Source of the DNA: Pseudoxanthomonas broegbernensis
GTDB lineage: Bacteria; Pseudomonadota; Gammaproteobacteria; Xanthomonadales; Xanthomonadaceae
Assembly: GCF_014202435.1 (NCBI RefSeq)
Contig: NZ_JACHGU010000004.1
Span: forward strand, 1-64,000
Direction: 5' to 3'
DNA: 64,000 nucleotides
The notes under the pieces: generated by a model
Databases searched by the model: none
Told to the model about the DNA's origin: nothing
Seen by the model: only the letters and a program-made list of their open reading frames with translations
Made by a program: the position numbers and the translations under genes
Part shown: positions 36,201-44,685 of the stretch, piece by piece
Position numbering within the stretch: the first letter of the stretch is position 1
Layout of the letters: each line of letters opens with the position of its first letter

Positions 36201-36608
36201 TCATCCGCCCCGGGGGCGGGCGAGGCGCCGCTCCAGGCGCAGCAGCGCATCGCGCCACGGCGACAGTGCGGTGAGCAGGCCCAGCCCCACGCCCAGCGCA
36301 TTGGCCACAGCATCGGCCATGTCGGCCTGGCGGGTGACGGTCAGTGCGCCCTGCGCCCACTCCAGCGCCATGCCCAGCAGCGCCAGGCCCGCGCCCGCGA
36401 CAAGCAGGCGCCAGCGCCCGGCCAGCACCTGCACCGCGGCCGCCGACAGCAAGGCATAGGCGAGCAGGTGCTCGAGCTTGTCGCCATGCCGCGGCAACGG
36501 CAGCGGCGGCGGCGGAACCAGGCTCAGGACCACCACCAGCGCCACCGCCGCGCACCACAGGCCCAGCCACAGCCCGGGCCGGCGGAACGGCTTGAGCGTA
36601 CCCTTCAT
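36201..36608 (-). CDS. VanZ-like small membrane protein
   Basis: This 135-residue inner-membrane protein has four hydrophobic helices. DKLEHLLAYALLSAA and GMALEWAQGALTVTRQADMADAVANALGVGLG match the VanZ-like family (the conserved D-K-x-x-H and QxxxxxRxxDxxDxxAN pattern). The function of chromosomal VanZ-like proteins is largely unknown. It is 24 bases after the MidA-type methyltransferase gene on the same strand and may be cotranscribed. Confidence 0.8.
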   Translation of the reverse strand: MKGTLKPFRRPGLWLGLWCAAVALVVVLSLVPPPPLPLPRHGDKLEHLLAYALLSAAAVQVLAGRWRLLVAGAGLALLGMALEWAQGALTVTRQADMADAVANALGVGLGLLTALSPWRDALLRLERRLARPRGG

Positions 36609-36632
36609 GGCGCGCGCTTCATGGCTGGCCGC

Positions 36633-37817
36633 TCACAGCCGCCAGGTCAGGTCGCCCAGCAGGAACATGGCGTCCAGGTCGACGTCGCGCGAGAACGCCA
36701 TCGCCTGGAAGCGCTCGCCCATCTGCTCGGGCAGGGTCAGGCGCTTGAGTTCCTGGCGCAGGCGCAGGGCGCCGGCCTCGTCGGTGCGCGCCAGCGCCTG
36801 CTCCAGCAAACCGTCAACGCCGTTGCCCAGCAGGAAGCTGGCCTGGCTGCAGTAGCCGGCCAGCTCGAAGCCGGCGCCGGTACCGGCCTCGGCCAGTGCG
36901 GTGAAGTCCACCGAGGCGGTGATGTCCTGCAGGCCGGGCCAGCGCAGCACGTCGTCGTGCATGCGCTGGCGGTAGAACGCGCGCAGGGTGCCGTCGGCGC
37001 GCTGCGGCAGGTAGTACTCGCGGCGCGGATAGCCGTAGTCGAAGAACAGCATCGCGCCCGCGCCCAGGCCGCCGGCCACCGCCTGCAGCCAGTAGGGCAA
37101 TTGCGGCAGCAGCTCGGACCGGTAGCCGTCGGGCAGCGGCGCCTCCAGGTACTGCTCCACGTGGCGCACCGCGGCGCGCAGCAACGCATCGGCCGGCCGG
37201 TCCACGCGCACGAAGGCGCCATGGCCGTCCAGCGCCACGTGTTCCTCCAGCACCTCGCCCTGGCGCACGGCCAGGCGCGGCGTGGGCAGCGCGTCGATCA
37301 CCTCGTTGGCGAACAGCACGCCGTCCCAGGCGTCCTCGAACGGGCGGTCCAGCCACTCCACCAGGGCGAACACCGGCGGGATCAGCATGCGCTGCAAGTG
37401 CTCGCGCTGGCGCTGGCGCAGGTCCGCGCTCGGTTCGAGGATGGCGTAGCGGTCCGGCAGCGCGTCCAGTTGCAGCAGGCGCTTGAGCGCGACCTCGGCG
37501 AACGCGCCGCTGCCGCCGCCCAGCTCCAGCACCCGCGCCTGCGGGCCGAGCTGGCGCAAGACGCCGGCCAGCGCGCCGGCCACGGTGGCCGCGAACAGGC
37601 GCCCGGACTCGGGCGCGGTGACGAAATCGCCGCCCTGGCCGAACTTGGTGCTGCCGGCGCTGTAGTAGCCCAGCCCCGGCGCGTACAGGCACAGCTCCAT
37701 GAAGCGCGAGAACGGGATGCCGCCGCCGGCCCGGGCGATTTCGGCGCGGATGTGCGCCGCCAGTGCATCGCTGTGGCGCAGGGCGTCCGGATCGGGGGCA
37801 GGCAGGTGGGCGTGCAT
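36633..37817 (-). CDS. SAM-dependent methyltransferase, MidA/NDUFAF7 family
   Basis: This is a 394-residue class I methyltransferase-like protein. The family N-terminus (IARAGGGIPFSRFMELCLYAPGLGYYSAG) is followed by KFGQGGDFVTAPESGRLFAATVAG, the SAM motif VLELGGGSGAFAEVAL, and LFANEVIDALPTPRL. Eukaryotic relatives methylate an Arg in respiratory complex I; bacterial targets are not established. The open frame runs upstream of 37817, but MHAHLPAPDP is the first start before the conserved region. It is divergent from the pteridine reductase gene, with 52 bases between starts. Confidence 0.88.
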   Translation of the reverse strand: MHAHLPAPDPDALRHSDALAAHIRAEIARAGGGIPFSRFMELCLYAPGLGYYSAGSTKFGQGGDFVTAPESGRLFAATVAGALAGVLRQLGPQARVLELGGGSGAFAEVALKRLLQLDALPDRYAILEPSADLRQRQREHLQRMLIPPVFALVEWLDRPFEDAWDGVLFANEVIDALPTPRLAVRQGEVLEEHVALDGHGAFVRVDRPADALLRAAVRHVEQYLEAPLPDGYRSELLPQLPYWLQAVAGGLGAGAMLFFDYGYPRREYYLPQRADGTLRAFYRQRMHDDVLRWPGLQDITASVDFTALAEAGTGAGFELAGYCSQASFLLGNGVDGLLEQALARTDEAGALRLRQELKRLTLPEQMGERFQAMAFSRDVDLDAMFLLGDLTWRL

Positions 37818-37869
37818 CGTGGGGGGCGGGCGTGGACAATGGTCAGGATAGCCGAGCGGACCCTGCCGC

Positions 37870-38607
37870 ATGCCCCATCCCCGTCCCGTCGCCCTGGTGA
37901 CCGGCGCGGCGCGCCGCATCGGCGCGGCGATCGCCCGGCGCCTGCATGCGCACGGCTTCGACCTGGCCCTGCATCACCTCGGCTCCGGCGCCGAGGCCGC
38001 GGCGCTGGCGGCGGAACTGGAGGCCGTGCGCAGCGGCGGCACGCTGGTGCTGCGGGCCGACCTGGCCCGGTTCGACCGCCTGCCGGAGCTGGTGGCCGCC
38101 TGCATCGGCCGCTACGGCCGGCTCGACGCGCTGGTCAACAACGCCTCCCTGTTCCATCCCACGCCGGTGGGCAGCGCCGTGCCGGCGCAGTGGGAGGCGC
38201 TGTTCGCGGTCAACGCGCGCGCGCCGTTCTTCCTGGCCCAGGCCGCCGCCCCGCACCTGCGCGCCGCGCGCGGGGCGATCGTCAACCTCGCCGACCTGTA
38301 CGCACAGCGGCCGCTGCACGACCACGCCCTCTACTCGGCGACCAAGGCCGCATTGGTGTCGCTGACCCGCGCCCTGGCCCAGGAGCTGGCGCCGCAGGTG
38401 CGGGTGAACGCGGTGGCGCCGGGCGCGATCCTGTGGCCGGAACAGGCACAGGCGCACGCCGCGCGGCAGTCGATCCTGGCGGCCACCGCGCTGGGACGCA
38501 TCGGCGCACCGGAGGACATCGCCGCGGCGGTGCACTGGCTGCTGTCGGCCGAGGCCGGCTACGTCACCGGCCAGGTGCTGCACGTGGACGGCGGGCGCAC
38601 GCGCTGA
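37870..38607 (+). CDS. Pteridine reductase-like short-chain dehydrogenase
   Basis: This is a 245-residue NADPH-dependent SDR. The cofactor motif is TGAARRIG, the TGxxxRxG form typical of pteridine reductases (PTR1/FolM) rather than the usual TGxxxGxG. The NNASLFHPTP segment, the YSATKAAL active site (Tyr-x-x-x-Lys) and VAPGAILWPE also fit that group. It likely reduces dihydropterin or dihydrofolate and may support tetrahydrofolate synthesis. folK and folB are close by on the other strand. The start at 37870 precedes the Rossmann fold by nine residues. Confidence 0.85.
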   Translation: MPHPRPVALVTGAARRIGAAIARRLHAHGFDLALHHLGSGAEAAALAAELEAVRSGGTLVLRADLARFDRLPELVAACIGRYGRLDALVNNASLFHPTPVGSAVPAQWEALFAVNARAPFFLAQAAAPHLRAARGAIVNLADLYAQRPLHDHALYSATKAALVSLTRALAQELAPQVRVNAVAPGAILWPEQAQAHAARQSILAATALGRIGAPEDIAAAVHWLLSAEAGYVTGQVLHVDGGRTR

Positions 38608-38719
38608 GCGCACGCCCCGGGCTTTCCCACGACGCCGGGGAGCGCCCCCGCCCTCGCAGGCACCGGCTTCGGCCGGCGACAGGCCCAGGAGGCGGAGAAG
38701 AACGAGCGTGACCGGCGGA

Positions 38720-38746
38720 GATCGCCGACCGAAGCCGCACCTACAA
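38720..38746 (-). repeat. REP-like palindromic repeat overlapping the folK stop codon
   Basis: On the minus strand it reads TTGTAGGTGCGGCTTCGGTC followed by GGCGATC. The first six bases, TTGTAG, are also the last Leu codon and the TAG stop of folK. The element lies in the gap between folK and the converging pteridine reductase gene. Confidence 0.6.
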
Positions 38747-39253
38747 CAGCACCGTCTCGAAGGACTCCTCGCGCTGCGGGTGCGCGCGCCACAGCTCGGC
38801 CAGGGTGCGGCCGCTGAGCGGTTCGACGAACTCCGGGGCGATGTCGGCCATGGGCTTGAGCACGAACGCATGCTTCAGCTCCGGCCGGGGCACCCGCACG
38901 CGCGCGCCCTCGCGCAGGACCAGGTCGCCGTAGAACACCACGTCCACGTCCAGGGTGCGGTCGGCCAGGCGCGGGCCGTCGCGGCGGCGGCCATGGCGGT
39001 CCTCCAGGGCGTGCAGCCAGTCCTCCAGCGCCGGCAGCGGCATGCAGGTGCGGAGGCCGGCGGCGTTGTTGAGGAAGGCGGCGCCATCGAAGCCCACCGC
39101 CGGCGTGCGGTAGGCCGGCGAGACCGTCATCGGCCCGAACGCGGCGCGCAACTCGTCCAGCGCGGCGCGCAGGTGGCGTTCGGGGTCGATGTTGCTGCCC
39201 AGACTGAGCAGCACCAGGACGGGATCGCGCGCGGCGGCGCTAGGCATCGGCAT
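38741..39253 (-). CDS. folK: 2-amino-4-hydroxy-6-hydroxymethyldihydropteridine diphosphokinase
   Basis: This enzyme of about 170 residues transfers pyrophosphate from ATP to 6-hydroxymethyl-dihydropterin in folate synthesis. Clear HPPK motifs are VLLSLGSNIDPERHLRAAL, SPAYRTPAVGF, FLNNAAGL, RHGRRRDGPRLADRTLDVDVV (the signature with catalytic Arg and the metal Asp pair) and PRPELKHAFVLKPM. Starts at 39268, 39253 and 39247 are all possible. I used 39253, which has a GGGA upstream. It is the last gene of the tsaD-folB-mscS-folK series. Confidence 0.92.
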   Translation of the reverse strand: MPMPSAAARDPVLVLLSLGSNIDPERHLRAALDELRAAFGPMTVSPAYRTPAVGFDGAAFLNNAAGLRTCMPLPALEDWLHALEDRHGRRRDGPRLADRTLDVDVVFYGDLVLREGARVRVPRPELKHAFVLKPMADIAPEFVEPLSGRTLAELWRAHPQREESFETVLL

Positions 39254-39550
39254 GCCGGGTCCCGACACTCAGGACGATGCCGGGCGCGGATGGCCGGCCC
39301 GGACCTGCGCTGGCCGCGGCAGGCCGGCCGTCCGCGAAGCGGCGCGCACTGCCTCCACGGCACGCTCCGGCCACGCGGTGGAACCGGGGCGGCGCCGGGG
39401 TGCCGCCGCGTGGCATGCAGGCGCACGCCCGGGCGCGGCCGGGCCCTCGTCCACCTCGATGCCGGCGCGATGATTCATGGAAGGCCCGTGGGATGCTGCG
39501 CCGCGATTCTATGCAGCGGCCCGCGCCGTGACCAGCGCCGGCCGCGCCGC

Positions 39551-40855
39551 CTAGCGGGACGGCACCAGGTCCGGACCGTCCCCGCGGGCGTCGACCAGGG
39601 TGCGGAAGTCCGCGCCGGCCGGGTTCTGGAACACCCGCAGGCCGAACTCCGGCAAGATCGCCAGCAGGTGGTCGAAGATGTCGGACTGCGCACCCTCGTA
39701 CACCGCCCAGCGCGTGTCGTTGGTGAAGCAGTACACCTCCAGCGGGATGCCGGTGGCGCCCGGCTGCAACTGCCGCACCAGCAGGGTCAGCTCCTGGTGC
39801 ACGCGGGGATGGCGGCGCAGGTAGCGCTCCACGTAGGCGCGGAAGGTCCCCAGGTTGGTAACCCGGCGCGCGTTGAACGGCAGCTCGCCGTCGGCGCCCA
39901 GGCCCGCGTTCCACTCGGCCAGCTCGCGCTCCTTGCCTTCCAGGTAGTCGCGCAGCAGGACGAAGCGCTTGAGCCCGGCGCGCTCCTCGGCGCCGAGGAA
40001 GCGCACGCTGGACTGGTCCAGGTACAGCGCGCGCTTGATCCGGCGCCCGCCGGTCTCGTGCATCCCGCGCCAGTTCTTGAACGACTCGCTGATCAGTTTC
40101 TTGGTCGGGACCGTGGTGATGGTCTTGTCCCAGTTGCGCACGGTGATGGTGTGCAGGGCGATGTCGATCACGTCGCCGTCCGCGTTCTGGCTGGGCATCT
40201 CGATCCAGTCGCCCAGGCGCACGCGGCCGTCGCCGCTGATCTGCACGCTGGCCACCAGCGAGAGAATGGTGTCCTGGAAGATCAGCATCAGCACCGCGGT
40301 GGCCGCGCCCAGGCCGGTGACCAGATGCAGCAGCTTCACCCCGGCCAGGGTGGCCACGATCGACAGCCCGGCCAGCACGTAGATCGCGATCTTGGCCACC
40401 TGCAGGTAGCCCTTGATCGGCTTGTTGCGCGCATCCGGCCGGCGCTCGTACAGCTCGTTGGCCACGTCCAGCGCGTGCGAGAGCGCCAGCGCCAGAGTCA
40501 GCACCACCCACGCCTGGCAGGCGCCGTGGATGAAGGCCGACAACGCCGGCGGCAAGCCCGGGATCCAGCCGATGCCGGCGGAGACGACCAGCGCCGGCAC
40601 CACGTTGGCCAGGCGCGGGACCACCCGCATGCGCACCGCCCCGGAATGGCCGGGCTGGCGGGCCATCAGGTCGAGCAAGCGGCGCAGCGCGCGCAGCAGG
40701 ATGCGGCGGGTGACGAAGTTGGCCAGCCAGGCGGCCAGCAGCAGCGCGGCCAGCAGCAGGGCCGGCCAAACCCAGGGCCAGGGCGCCAGCGCCGCCTGCG
40801 TCCGTTCCAGCCAGGGGAACGCCACCGGCGCCACCGCGCCCGCCATCATCGGCAT
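39551..40855 (-). CDS. MscS-type mechanosensitive channel (YbdG/MscM-like)
   Basis: This is a 434-residue inner-membrane channel. Four or five helices (PALLLAALLLAAWLANFVTRR, ALVVSAGIGWIPGLPPAL and so on) precede the pore helix (IYVLAGLSIVATLAGVKLLHLVTGLGAATAVLMLIFQD) and the MscS beta domain with RLGDWIEMPSQNADGDVIDIALHTITVRNWDKTITTVPT. The long C-terminal soluble part and the NWRGMHETGGRRIKR motif resemble E. coli YbdG. A role in release of solutes on osmotic downshock is expected. It begins four bases after the folB stop, so it is in the same operon. Confidence 0.9.
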   Translation of the reverse strand: MPMMAGAVAPVAFPWLERTQAALAPWPWVWPALLLAALLLAAWLANFVTRRILLRALRRLLDLMARQPGHSGAVRMRVVPRLANVVPALVVSAGIGWIPGLPPALSAFIHGACQAWVVLTLALALSHALDVANELYERRPDARNKPIKGYLQVAKIAIYVLAGLSIVATLAGVKLLHLVTGLGAATAVLMLIFQDTILSLVASVQISGDGRVRLGDWIEMPSQNADGDVIDIALHTITVRNWDKTITTVPTKKLISESFKNWRGMHETGGRRIKRALYLDQSSVRFLGAEERAGLKRFVLLRDYLEGKERELAEWNAGLGADGELPFNARRVTNLGTFRAYVERYLRRHPRVHQELTLLVRQLQPGATGIPLEVYCFTNDTRWAVYEGAQSDIFDHLLAILPEFGLRVFQNPAGADFRTLVDARGDGPDLVPSR

Positions 40856-40859
40856 CCGC

Positions 40860-41225
40860 TCAACCTCCGTTCGCCGCGGCCGTGCGCTCGATCACCACGC
40901 CCACCGCCTGCGCGCCGCGCACCGCGCCGGGCTTGCCCAGCCTCAGCCGCACCCATTGCACGCCGAACTCGGCGATCACGATTTCCGCGCAACGCTCGGC
41001 CAGGGTCTCCACCAGGCCGAAGCCGGATTGCTGCACGTACTCGATCAGGCGCTTGCTCACCGCCTTGTAGTCCAGGGTGTCGGCGATGTCGTCGCTGGCC
41101 GCCGGGCGGCGGTTGTCGAAGGCCATTTCGACGTCCAGGCGCAGGGTCTGCCGGATCCGGCGCTCCCAATCGTAGATGCCGATCAGCGCGTCGACCTCGA
41201 GGCCTTCGATGAATACCTTGTCCAT
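40860..41225 (-). CDS. folB: Dihydroneopterin aldolase
   Basis: This is a 121-residue enzyme of the folate pathway that cleaves dihydroneopterin to 6-hydroxymethyl-dihydropterin and glycolaldehyde. It matches FolB along its whole length: MDKVFIEGLEVDALIGIYDWER, LDVEMAFDN, DIADTLDYKAVSKRLIEYVQ and LVETLAERCAEIVI (catalytic Glu region). The frame is open for over 400 bases upstream of 41225, but that overlaps tsaD. It supplies the substrate of FolK, encoded two genes downstream. Confidence 0.94.
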   Translation of the reverse strand: MDKVFIEGLEVDALIGIYDWERRIRQTLRLDVEMAFDNRRPAASDDIADTLDYKAVSKRLIEYVQQSGFGLVETLAERCAEIVIAEFGVQWVRLRLGKPGAVRGAQAVGVVIERTAAANGG

Positions 41226-41269
41226 GCGGGCGTAGATGCGGGCGGAGGTGGGGATCGTACGGCCTTTTG

Positions 41270-42355
41270 CTATTCCGGGCCGCCCGCGCCCGCCCGCGGC
41301 GCGGCCGCGAGCGGCGGCAGCGCGGCCATGTCCCAGCGCGGGGCGATCTTCACCTGCGCGTCCTCGCGCTGGCCCGCTTCCAGCCGCAGCGCGCCGGCGA
41401 AGGCGATCATCGCGCCGTTGTCGGTGCACAGCGACGGCCTCGGGAAACAGGCGCGGCCGCCACGCTGCGCGCACATGGCCTGCAGCCTGGCGCGCAGGCG
41501 CGTGTTGGCGCCGACGCCGCCGGCCACCACCAGGACGTCGCAGCCAGCCGCGTCCAGCGCGCGCTCGCACTTGATCGCCAGGGTGTCCACCACCGCGTCC
41601 TCGAAGCCGCGGGCGATGTCGGCGCGGGTGCGCGCGCTGCGGTCGGACTGCTGCCAAGCCAGCAGCACCTGGGTCTTCAGCCCGCTGAAGCTGAAATCCA
41701 GCCCGGGGCGGTCGGTCATCGGCCGGGCGAAGCGGTACGCGCCCGCCGTGCCCTGCTCGGCCAGCGCCGCCAGTTGCGGGCCGCCCGGGTAGGGCAGGCC
41801 CATCAGCTTGGCGGTCTTGTCGAAGGCCTCGCCGGCCGCATCGTCCAGGGTCTCGCCCAGCAGCCGGTAGCGGCCGATGGCCTCCACCGCGACCAGTTGG
41901 GTATGCCCGCCCGACACCAGCAGGGCCACGAACGGGGCCTGCGGCGGGTCGTCCTCCATCAGCGGCGCCAGCAGGTGGCCTTCCATGTGGTGCACGGCCA
42001 CCGCCGGCACGTCCAGCGCCCAGGCCAGCGCCCGCGCGGTGCCGGCGCCGACCAGCAGCGCCCCGGCCAGGCCCGGGCCGGCGGTGTAGGCCACCCCGTC
42101 CAGGTCCGAGGCCGTCATCCCGGCCTCGGCCAGGGTCTGCCGGATCAGCGGCAGCAGCTTGCGCACGTGGTCGCGGCTGGCCAGCTCCGGCACCACCCCG
42201 CCGTATTCGGCGTGCAGGGCGATCTGGCTGTAGACCGCGTGGGCGCGCAGCCCGCCGGCGCCGGCCGCAACCTGCCCGGTACCGGGTACGGCGGCGGTGT
42301 CGTAGACGGCCACGCCGGTTTCGTCGCAGGAGGTTTCGATGCCGAGGACGCGCAT
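41270..42355 (-). CDS. tsaD: tRNA N6-adenosine threonylcarbamoyltransferase subunit TsaD
   Basis: This 361-residue ASKHA-fold protein transfers threonylcarbamoyl to A37 of ANN-decoding tRNAs as part of the TsaBDE complex. Motifs are [31 protein letters not shown] (HxxxH metal ligands), [34 protein letters not shown] and [13 protein letters not shown]. Length is slightly above E. coli TsaD owing to an Ala/Pro-rich C-terminus. It is divergent from rpsU across 118 bases, the arrangement seen in many proteobacteria. Confidence 0.95.
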   Translation of the reverse strand: MRVLGIETSCDETGVAVYDTAAVPGTGQVAAGAGGLRAHAVYSQIALHAEYGGVVPELASRDHVRKLLPLIRQTLAEAGMTASDLDGVAYTAGPGLAGALLVGAGTARALAWALDVPAVAVHHMEGHLLAPLMEDDPPQAPFVALLVSGGHTQLVAVEAIGRYRLLGETLDDAAGEAFDKTAKLMGLPYPGGPQLAALAEQGTAGAYRFARPMTDRPGLDFSFSGLKTQVLLAWQQSDRSARTRADIARGFEDAVVDTLAIKCERALDAAGCDVLVVAGGVGANTRLRARLQAMCAQRGGRACFPRPSLCTDNGAMIAFAGALRLEAGQREDAQVKIAPRWDMAALPPLAAAPRAGAGGPE

Positions 42356-42397
42356 GGACTGCCAGCAGGGGAGCGTGAATACGGGGGAGGGACCGGC

Positions 42398-42427
42398 TTG
42401 CAGCCGGCCCCGGAGCATGGCTATGAT
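42398..42427 (+). promoter_or_regulatory. Likely sigma-70 promoter of rpsU
   Basis: TTGCAG (42398-42403) and TATGAT (42422-42427) are separated by 18 bases. Transcription would start near 42433-42436, immediately before the stem-loop in the rpsU leader. Confidence 0.6.
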
Positions 42428-42436
42428 ACGCGGCTC

Positions 42437-42457
42437 ACCGGGCAAGGCCCGGTCTTT
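42437..42457 (+). terminator. Terminator-like stem-loop in the short rpsU leader
   Basis: ACCGGGC pairs with GCCCGGT across an AAG loop and is followed by CTTTTG. It sits between the predicted start of transcription and the rpsU ribosome site (CCGGAG at about 42463). It could be a 5' stabilising hairpin or an attenuator; the U run is short. Confidence 0.5.
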
Positions 42458-42473
42458 TGTGTCCGGAGATTCC

Positions 42474-42689
42474 ATGCCCAGCGTCAAAGTCCGCGAAAAC
42501 GAGCCGTTCGAATTTGCGCTCCGCCGCTTCAAGCGCACCTGCGAGAAGGCCGGCGTCCTGGCCGAGACCCGCAAGCGCGAGTACTACGAGAAGCCGACCC
42601 AGGAGCGCAAGCGCAAGGCCGCCGCGGCGGTGAAGCGCCAGTTGCGCCGCATGTCGCGCGACGTCACCAAGCGCCAGCGCCTGTACTGA
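42474..42689 (+). CDS. rpsU: 30S ribosomal protein S21
   Basis: This 71-residue basic protein of the small subunit is unmistakable: [40 protein letters not shown] and the Arg/Lys-rich tail ending TKRQRLY. S21 helps mRNA binding at the anti-Shine-Dalgarno region. A CCGGAG ribosome site precedes the ATG. It heads the rpsU-yqeY-yihY-dnaG series, and a good intrinsic terminator follows it. Confidence 0.98.
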   Translation: MPSVKVRENEPFEFALRRFKRTCEKAGVLAETRKREYYEKPTQERKRKAAAAVKRQLRRMSRDVTKRQRLY

Positions 42690-42751
42690 TTCGCCGCGCT
42701 GCGTTCCACGGGGCGCCCGCACGGGCCCGCCCCGCGGTCCGAGGCAACCGG

Positions 42752-42783
42752 AAGCCGGCACGCACGCGCGTGACCGGCTTTTT
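42752..42783 (+). terminator. Intrinsic terminator between rpsU and yqeY
   Basis: AAGCCGG pairs with CCGGCTT, with an inner CACGC/GCGTG stem and a five-T run (42779-42783). It would separate the abundant rpsU message from the genes behind it, much as the attenuator between rpsU and dnaG does in enteric bacteria. Confidence 0.8.
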
Positions 42784-42834
42784 GTGTTTTCCGGGAAAGC
42801 CGGCCCCGTTCCACGAACACACCGAGGTGCTGCG

Positions 42835-43296
42835 ATGAGCCTGAAACAGCGACTGACCGAGGACATGAAGGCCGCCATGAAGAGCGGCGAGAAGACCCGG
42901 CTGGGCACGATCCGGCTGGTCAATGCCGCGATCAAGCAACGGGAAGTGGACGAGCGCATCGAGCTGGACGATGCCGCCGTGGTCGCCGTGCTGGACAAGA
43001 TGGTCAAGCAGCGGCGCGACTCGGTCGCCCAGTACGAGGCGGCGGCCCGCGAGGACCTGGCCGAGGTGGAACGGGCCGAGATCGCGGTGATCGAACACTA
43101 CCTGCCGGCCAAGCTGGACGAGGCCGCGATCCTGGCCGCGATCGATGCGGCCATCGCCCGCGTGTCCGCCGAAGGCGGTGGCGCCATCGGCCCGGCCGAC
43201 ATGGGCAAGCTGATGGGCGTGCTCAAGCCGCAATTGGCCGGCCAGGCCGACATGGGCCAGGTCTCGGCCCTGGTGAAGCGGCGGCTGGCAGGCTGA
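42835..43296 (+). CDS. yqeY: GatB/YqeY domain protein
   Basis: This 153-residue soluble protein is homologous to the C-terminal tRNA-binding tail of GatB. It matches the stand-alone YqeY family along its whole length (SLKQRLTEDMKAAMKSGEKTRLGTIRL, VLDKMVKQRRDSVAQYEAAAREDLA, EIAVIEHYLPAKLDE, GAIGPADMGKLMGVL). The biochemical role is not established, but the gene very often lies next to rpsU and dnaG. The start at 42835 follows a GAGGTG. Confidence 0.92.
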   Translation: MSLKQRLTEDMKAAMKSGEKTRLGTIRLVNAAIKQREVDERIELDDAAVVAVLDKMVKQRRDSVAQYEAAAREDLAEVERAEIAVIEHYLPAKLDEAAILAAIDAAIARVSAEGGGAIGPADMGKLMGVLKPQLAGQADMGQVSALVKRRLAG

Positions 43297-43513
43297 TCGC
43301 GCGTTTTCCCGGCCAGGCCGCGGGCACGGCCGGGAAAGCGGCAGCGGTAGGCGCCCGCCGGCGTCTGCGCCACAGAGCATGCGGAGGTCGATGGGAGTCG
43401 GCGCCGCAGGGCGGGGCGCCGGGCATCGCCTCGCACGATCATGAGCCGCGCTCACGCGGCGGCCACGCCGCGCGACCGATGCTGGCCCGCACCGCACTTG
43501 TCCCGCAGGGTCG

Positions 43514-44413
43514 ATGAACCGTCTGTCCCGCACCCGGTTGCGGCGCTCCCTCGGGCGCCTGGAACGAAGCCTGCCGGCGGCCCTGGTCAGGCGCTTCGTG
43601 GAGGCCGACCTGATGACCCAGGCCGCCTCGCTCTCGTTCTACACCCTGCTGTCGCTGGCCCCGTTGCTGGTGCTGCTGCTGTGGCTGACCGCCTCGCTGT
43701 ATCCGCCGGCGCAGGCCTCGCTGGTGGCGCAGATCGGCGGCCTGGCCGGCGGCGAGGCCGAGACGGTAATCCGCAACGCCGCCAACCAGCCCGGCATCGG
43801 CTCCCTGGCCGGGCTGTGGAGCACGGCGCTGCTGTTCGTCGGCGCCACGGTGGTCTTCGCCCAGTTGCAGGGCGCGCTGAACCTGATCTTCCGCACCGGC
43901 GGGCAGCGCCTGGGCGGCCTGCGCGCATGGCTGCGCAAGCGGGTGTTCTCGCTGGGCGTGGTGCTGGCGCTGGGTTTCCTGCTGATCGTGTCGATGATCG
44001 CCACTACCGCGCTGCAGGTGGCGTTCGCGCACCTGCCCTCGCTGCTGCCCGCCATCGGCTACGCCACCACCCTGCTGCTGTACGCGCTGGCCTTCGCCTT
44101 CCTCTACCACTACCTGCCCGACCGGCGGGTGGCATGGCGCCAGGCGTTCCTGGGCGGGGCGATCACCGCCGTGCTGTTCGCCCTGGGCCGCTACCTGATC
44201 GGCCTGTACCTGGCCCAGGCCGCGCCCGGCAGCGCCTACGGCTCGATGGGCGCGCTGGTGCTGCTGCTGATGTGGATGTACTACGCGGCGGTGGTGTTCT
44301 TTGCCGGCGCGCTGATCACCGCGGTGATCGACGAGCGCGCGCACGGGCGGGAGGAGGAGGCCGAAGCGGAGGCGGGCCGGGAAGATGGCGGGGTGCCGCC
44401 CGCCCTGGAATAG
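43514..44413 (+). CDS. YihY/BrkB-family membrane protein
   Basis: This 299-residue inner-membrane protein has six helices. The family signature DLMTQAASLSFYTLLSLAPLLVLLL is followed by GATVVFAQLQGALNLIF, YHYLPDRRVAWRQAFLGGAITAVLF and the YGSMGALVLLLMWMYYAAVVFFAGALITAV motif. YihY/BrkB proteins were once called ribonuclease BN, an assignment no longer accepted; their function is unknown. The acidic C-terminus (REEEAEAEAGRED) is not conserved. It lies between yqeY and dnaG. Confidence 0.9.
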   Translation: MNRLSRTRLRRSLGRLERSLPAALVRRFVEADLMTQAASLSFYTLLSLAPLLVLLLWLTASLYPPAQASLVAQIGGLAGGEAETVIRNAANQPGIGSLAGLWSTALLFVGATVVFAQLQGALNLIFRTGGQRLGGLRAWLRKRVFSLGVVLALGFLLIVSMIATTALQVAFAHLPSLLPAIGYATTLLLYALAFAFLYHYLPDRRVAWRQAFLGGAITAVLFALGRYLIGLYLAQAAPGSAYGSMGALVLLLMWMYYAAVVFFAGALITAVIDERAHGREEEAEAEAGREDGGVPPALE

Positions 44414-44685
44414 ACCCGGGGAAATCCGTTCGCATCGTCGCTGGCGATTGGCGGCTTCGACTTGACCTGGGGTAGATGCGCAAAGGCGGCGGCTTCGGAA
44501 GGAGGCCGCCGTCCTGCGGGCATGGGGCGCACCCTTCGGGGCGCCCCCCTCCCGGGCGGCGGCGGACTCGCTCCGAAGCCGCGCGGCCCCGGGCACTTTT
44601 CTCCGCTCCTGCGGTAGCGGCGATGGCCGCGCGATGCCCCCGCCTCGATGCCGCCAAGGATGGGCCGCGATGGCATGCTATGCCG

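Noticed and set aside
39269-39478. Possible 69-codon minus-strand gene between the MscS-type channel and folK
   Set aside because: It has no ribosome site, no recognisable family, and Arg/Pro/Ala-rich composition typical of chance frames in GC-rich gaps.
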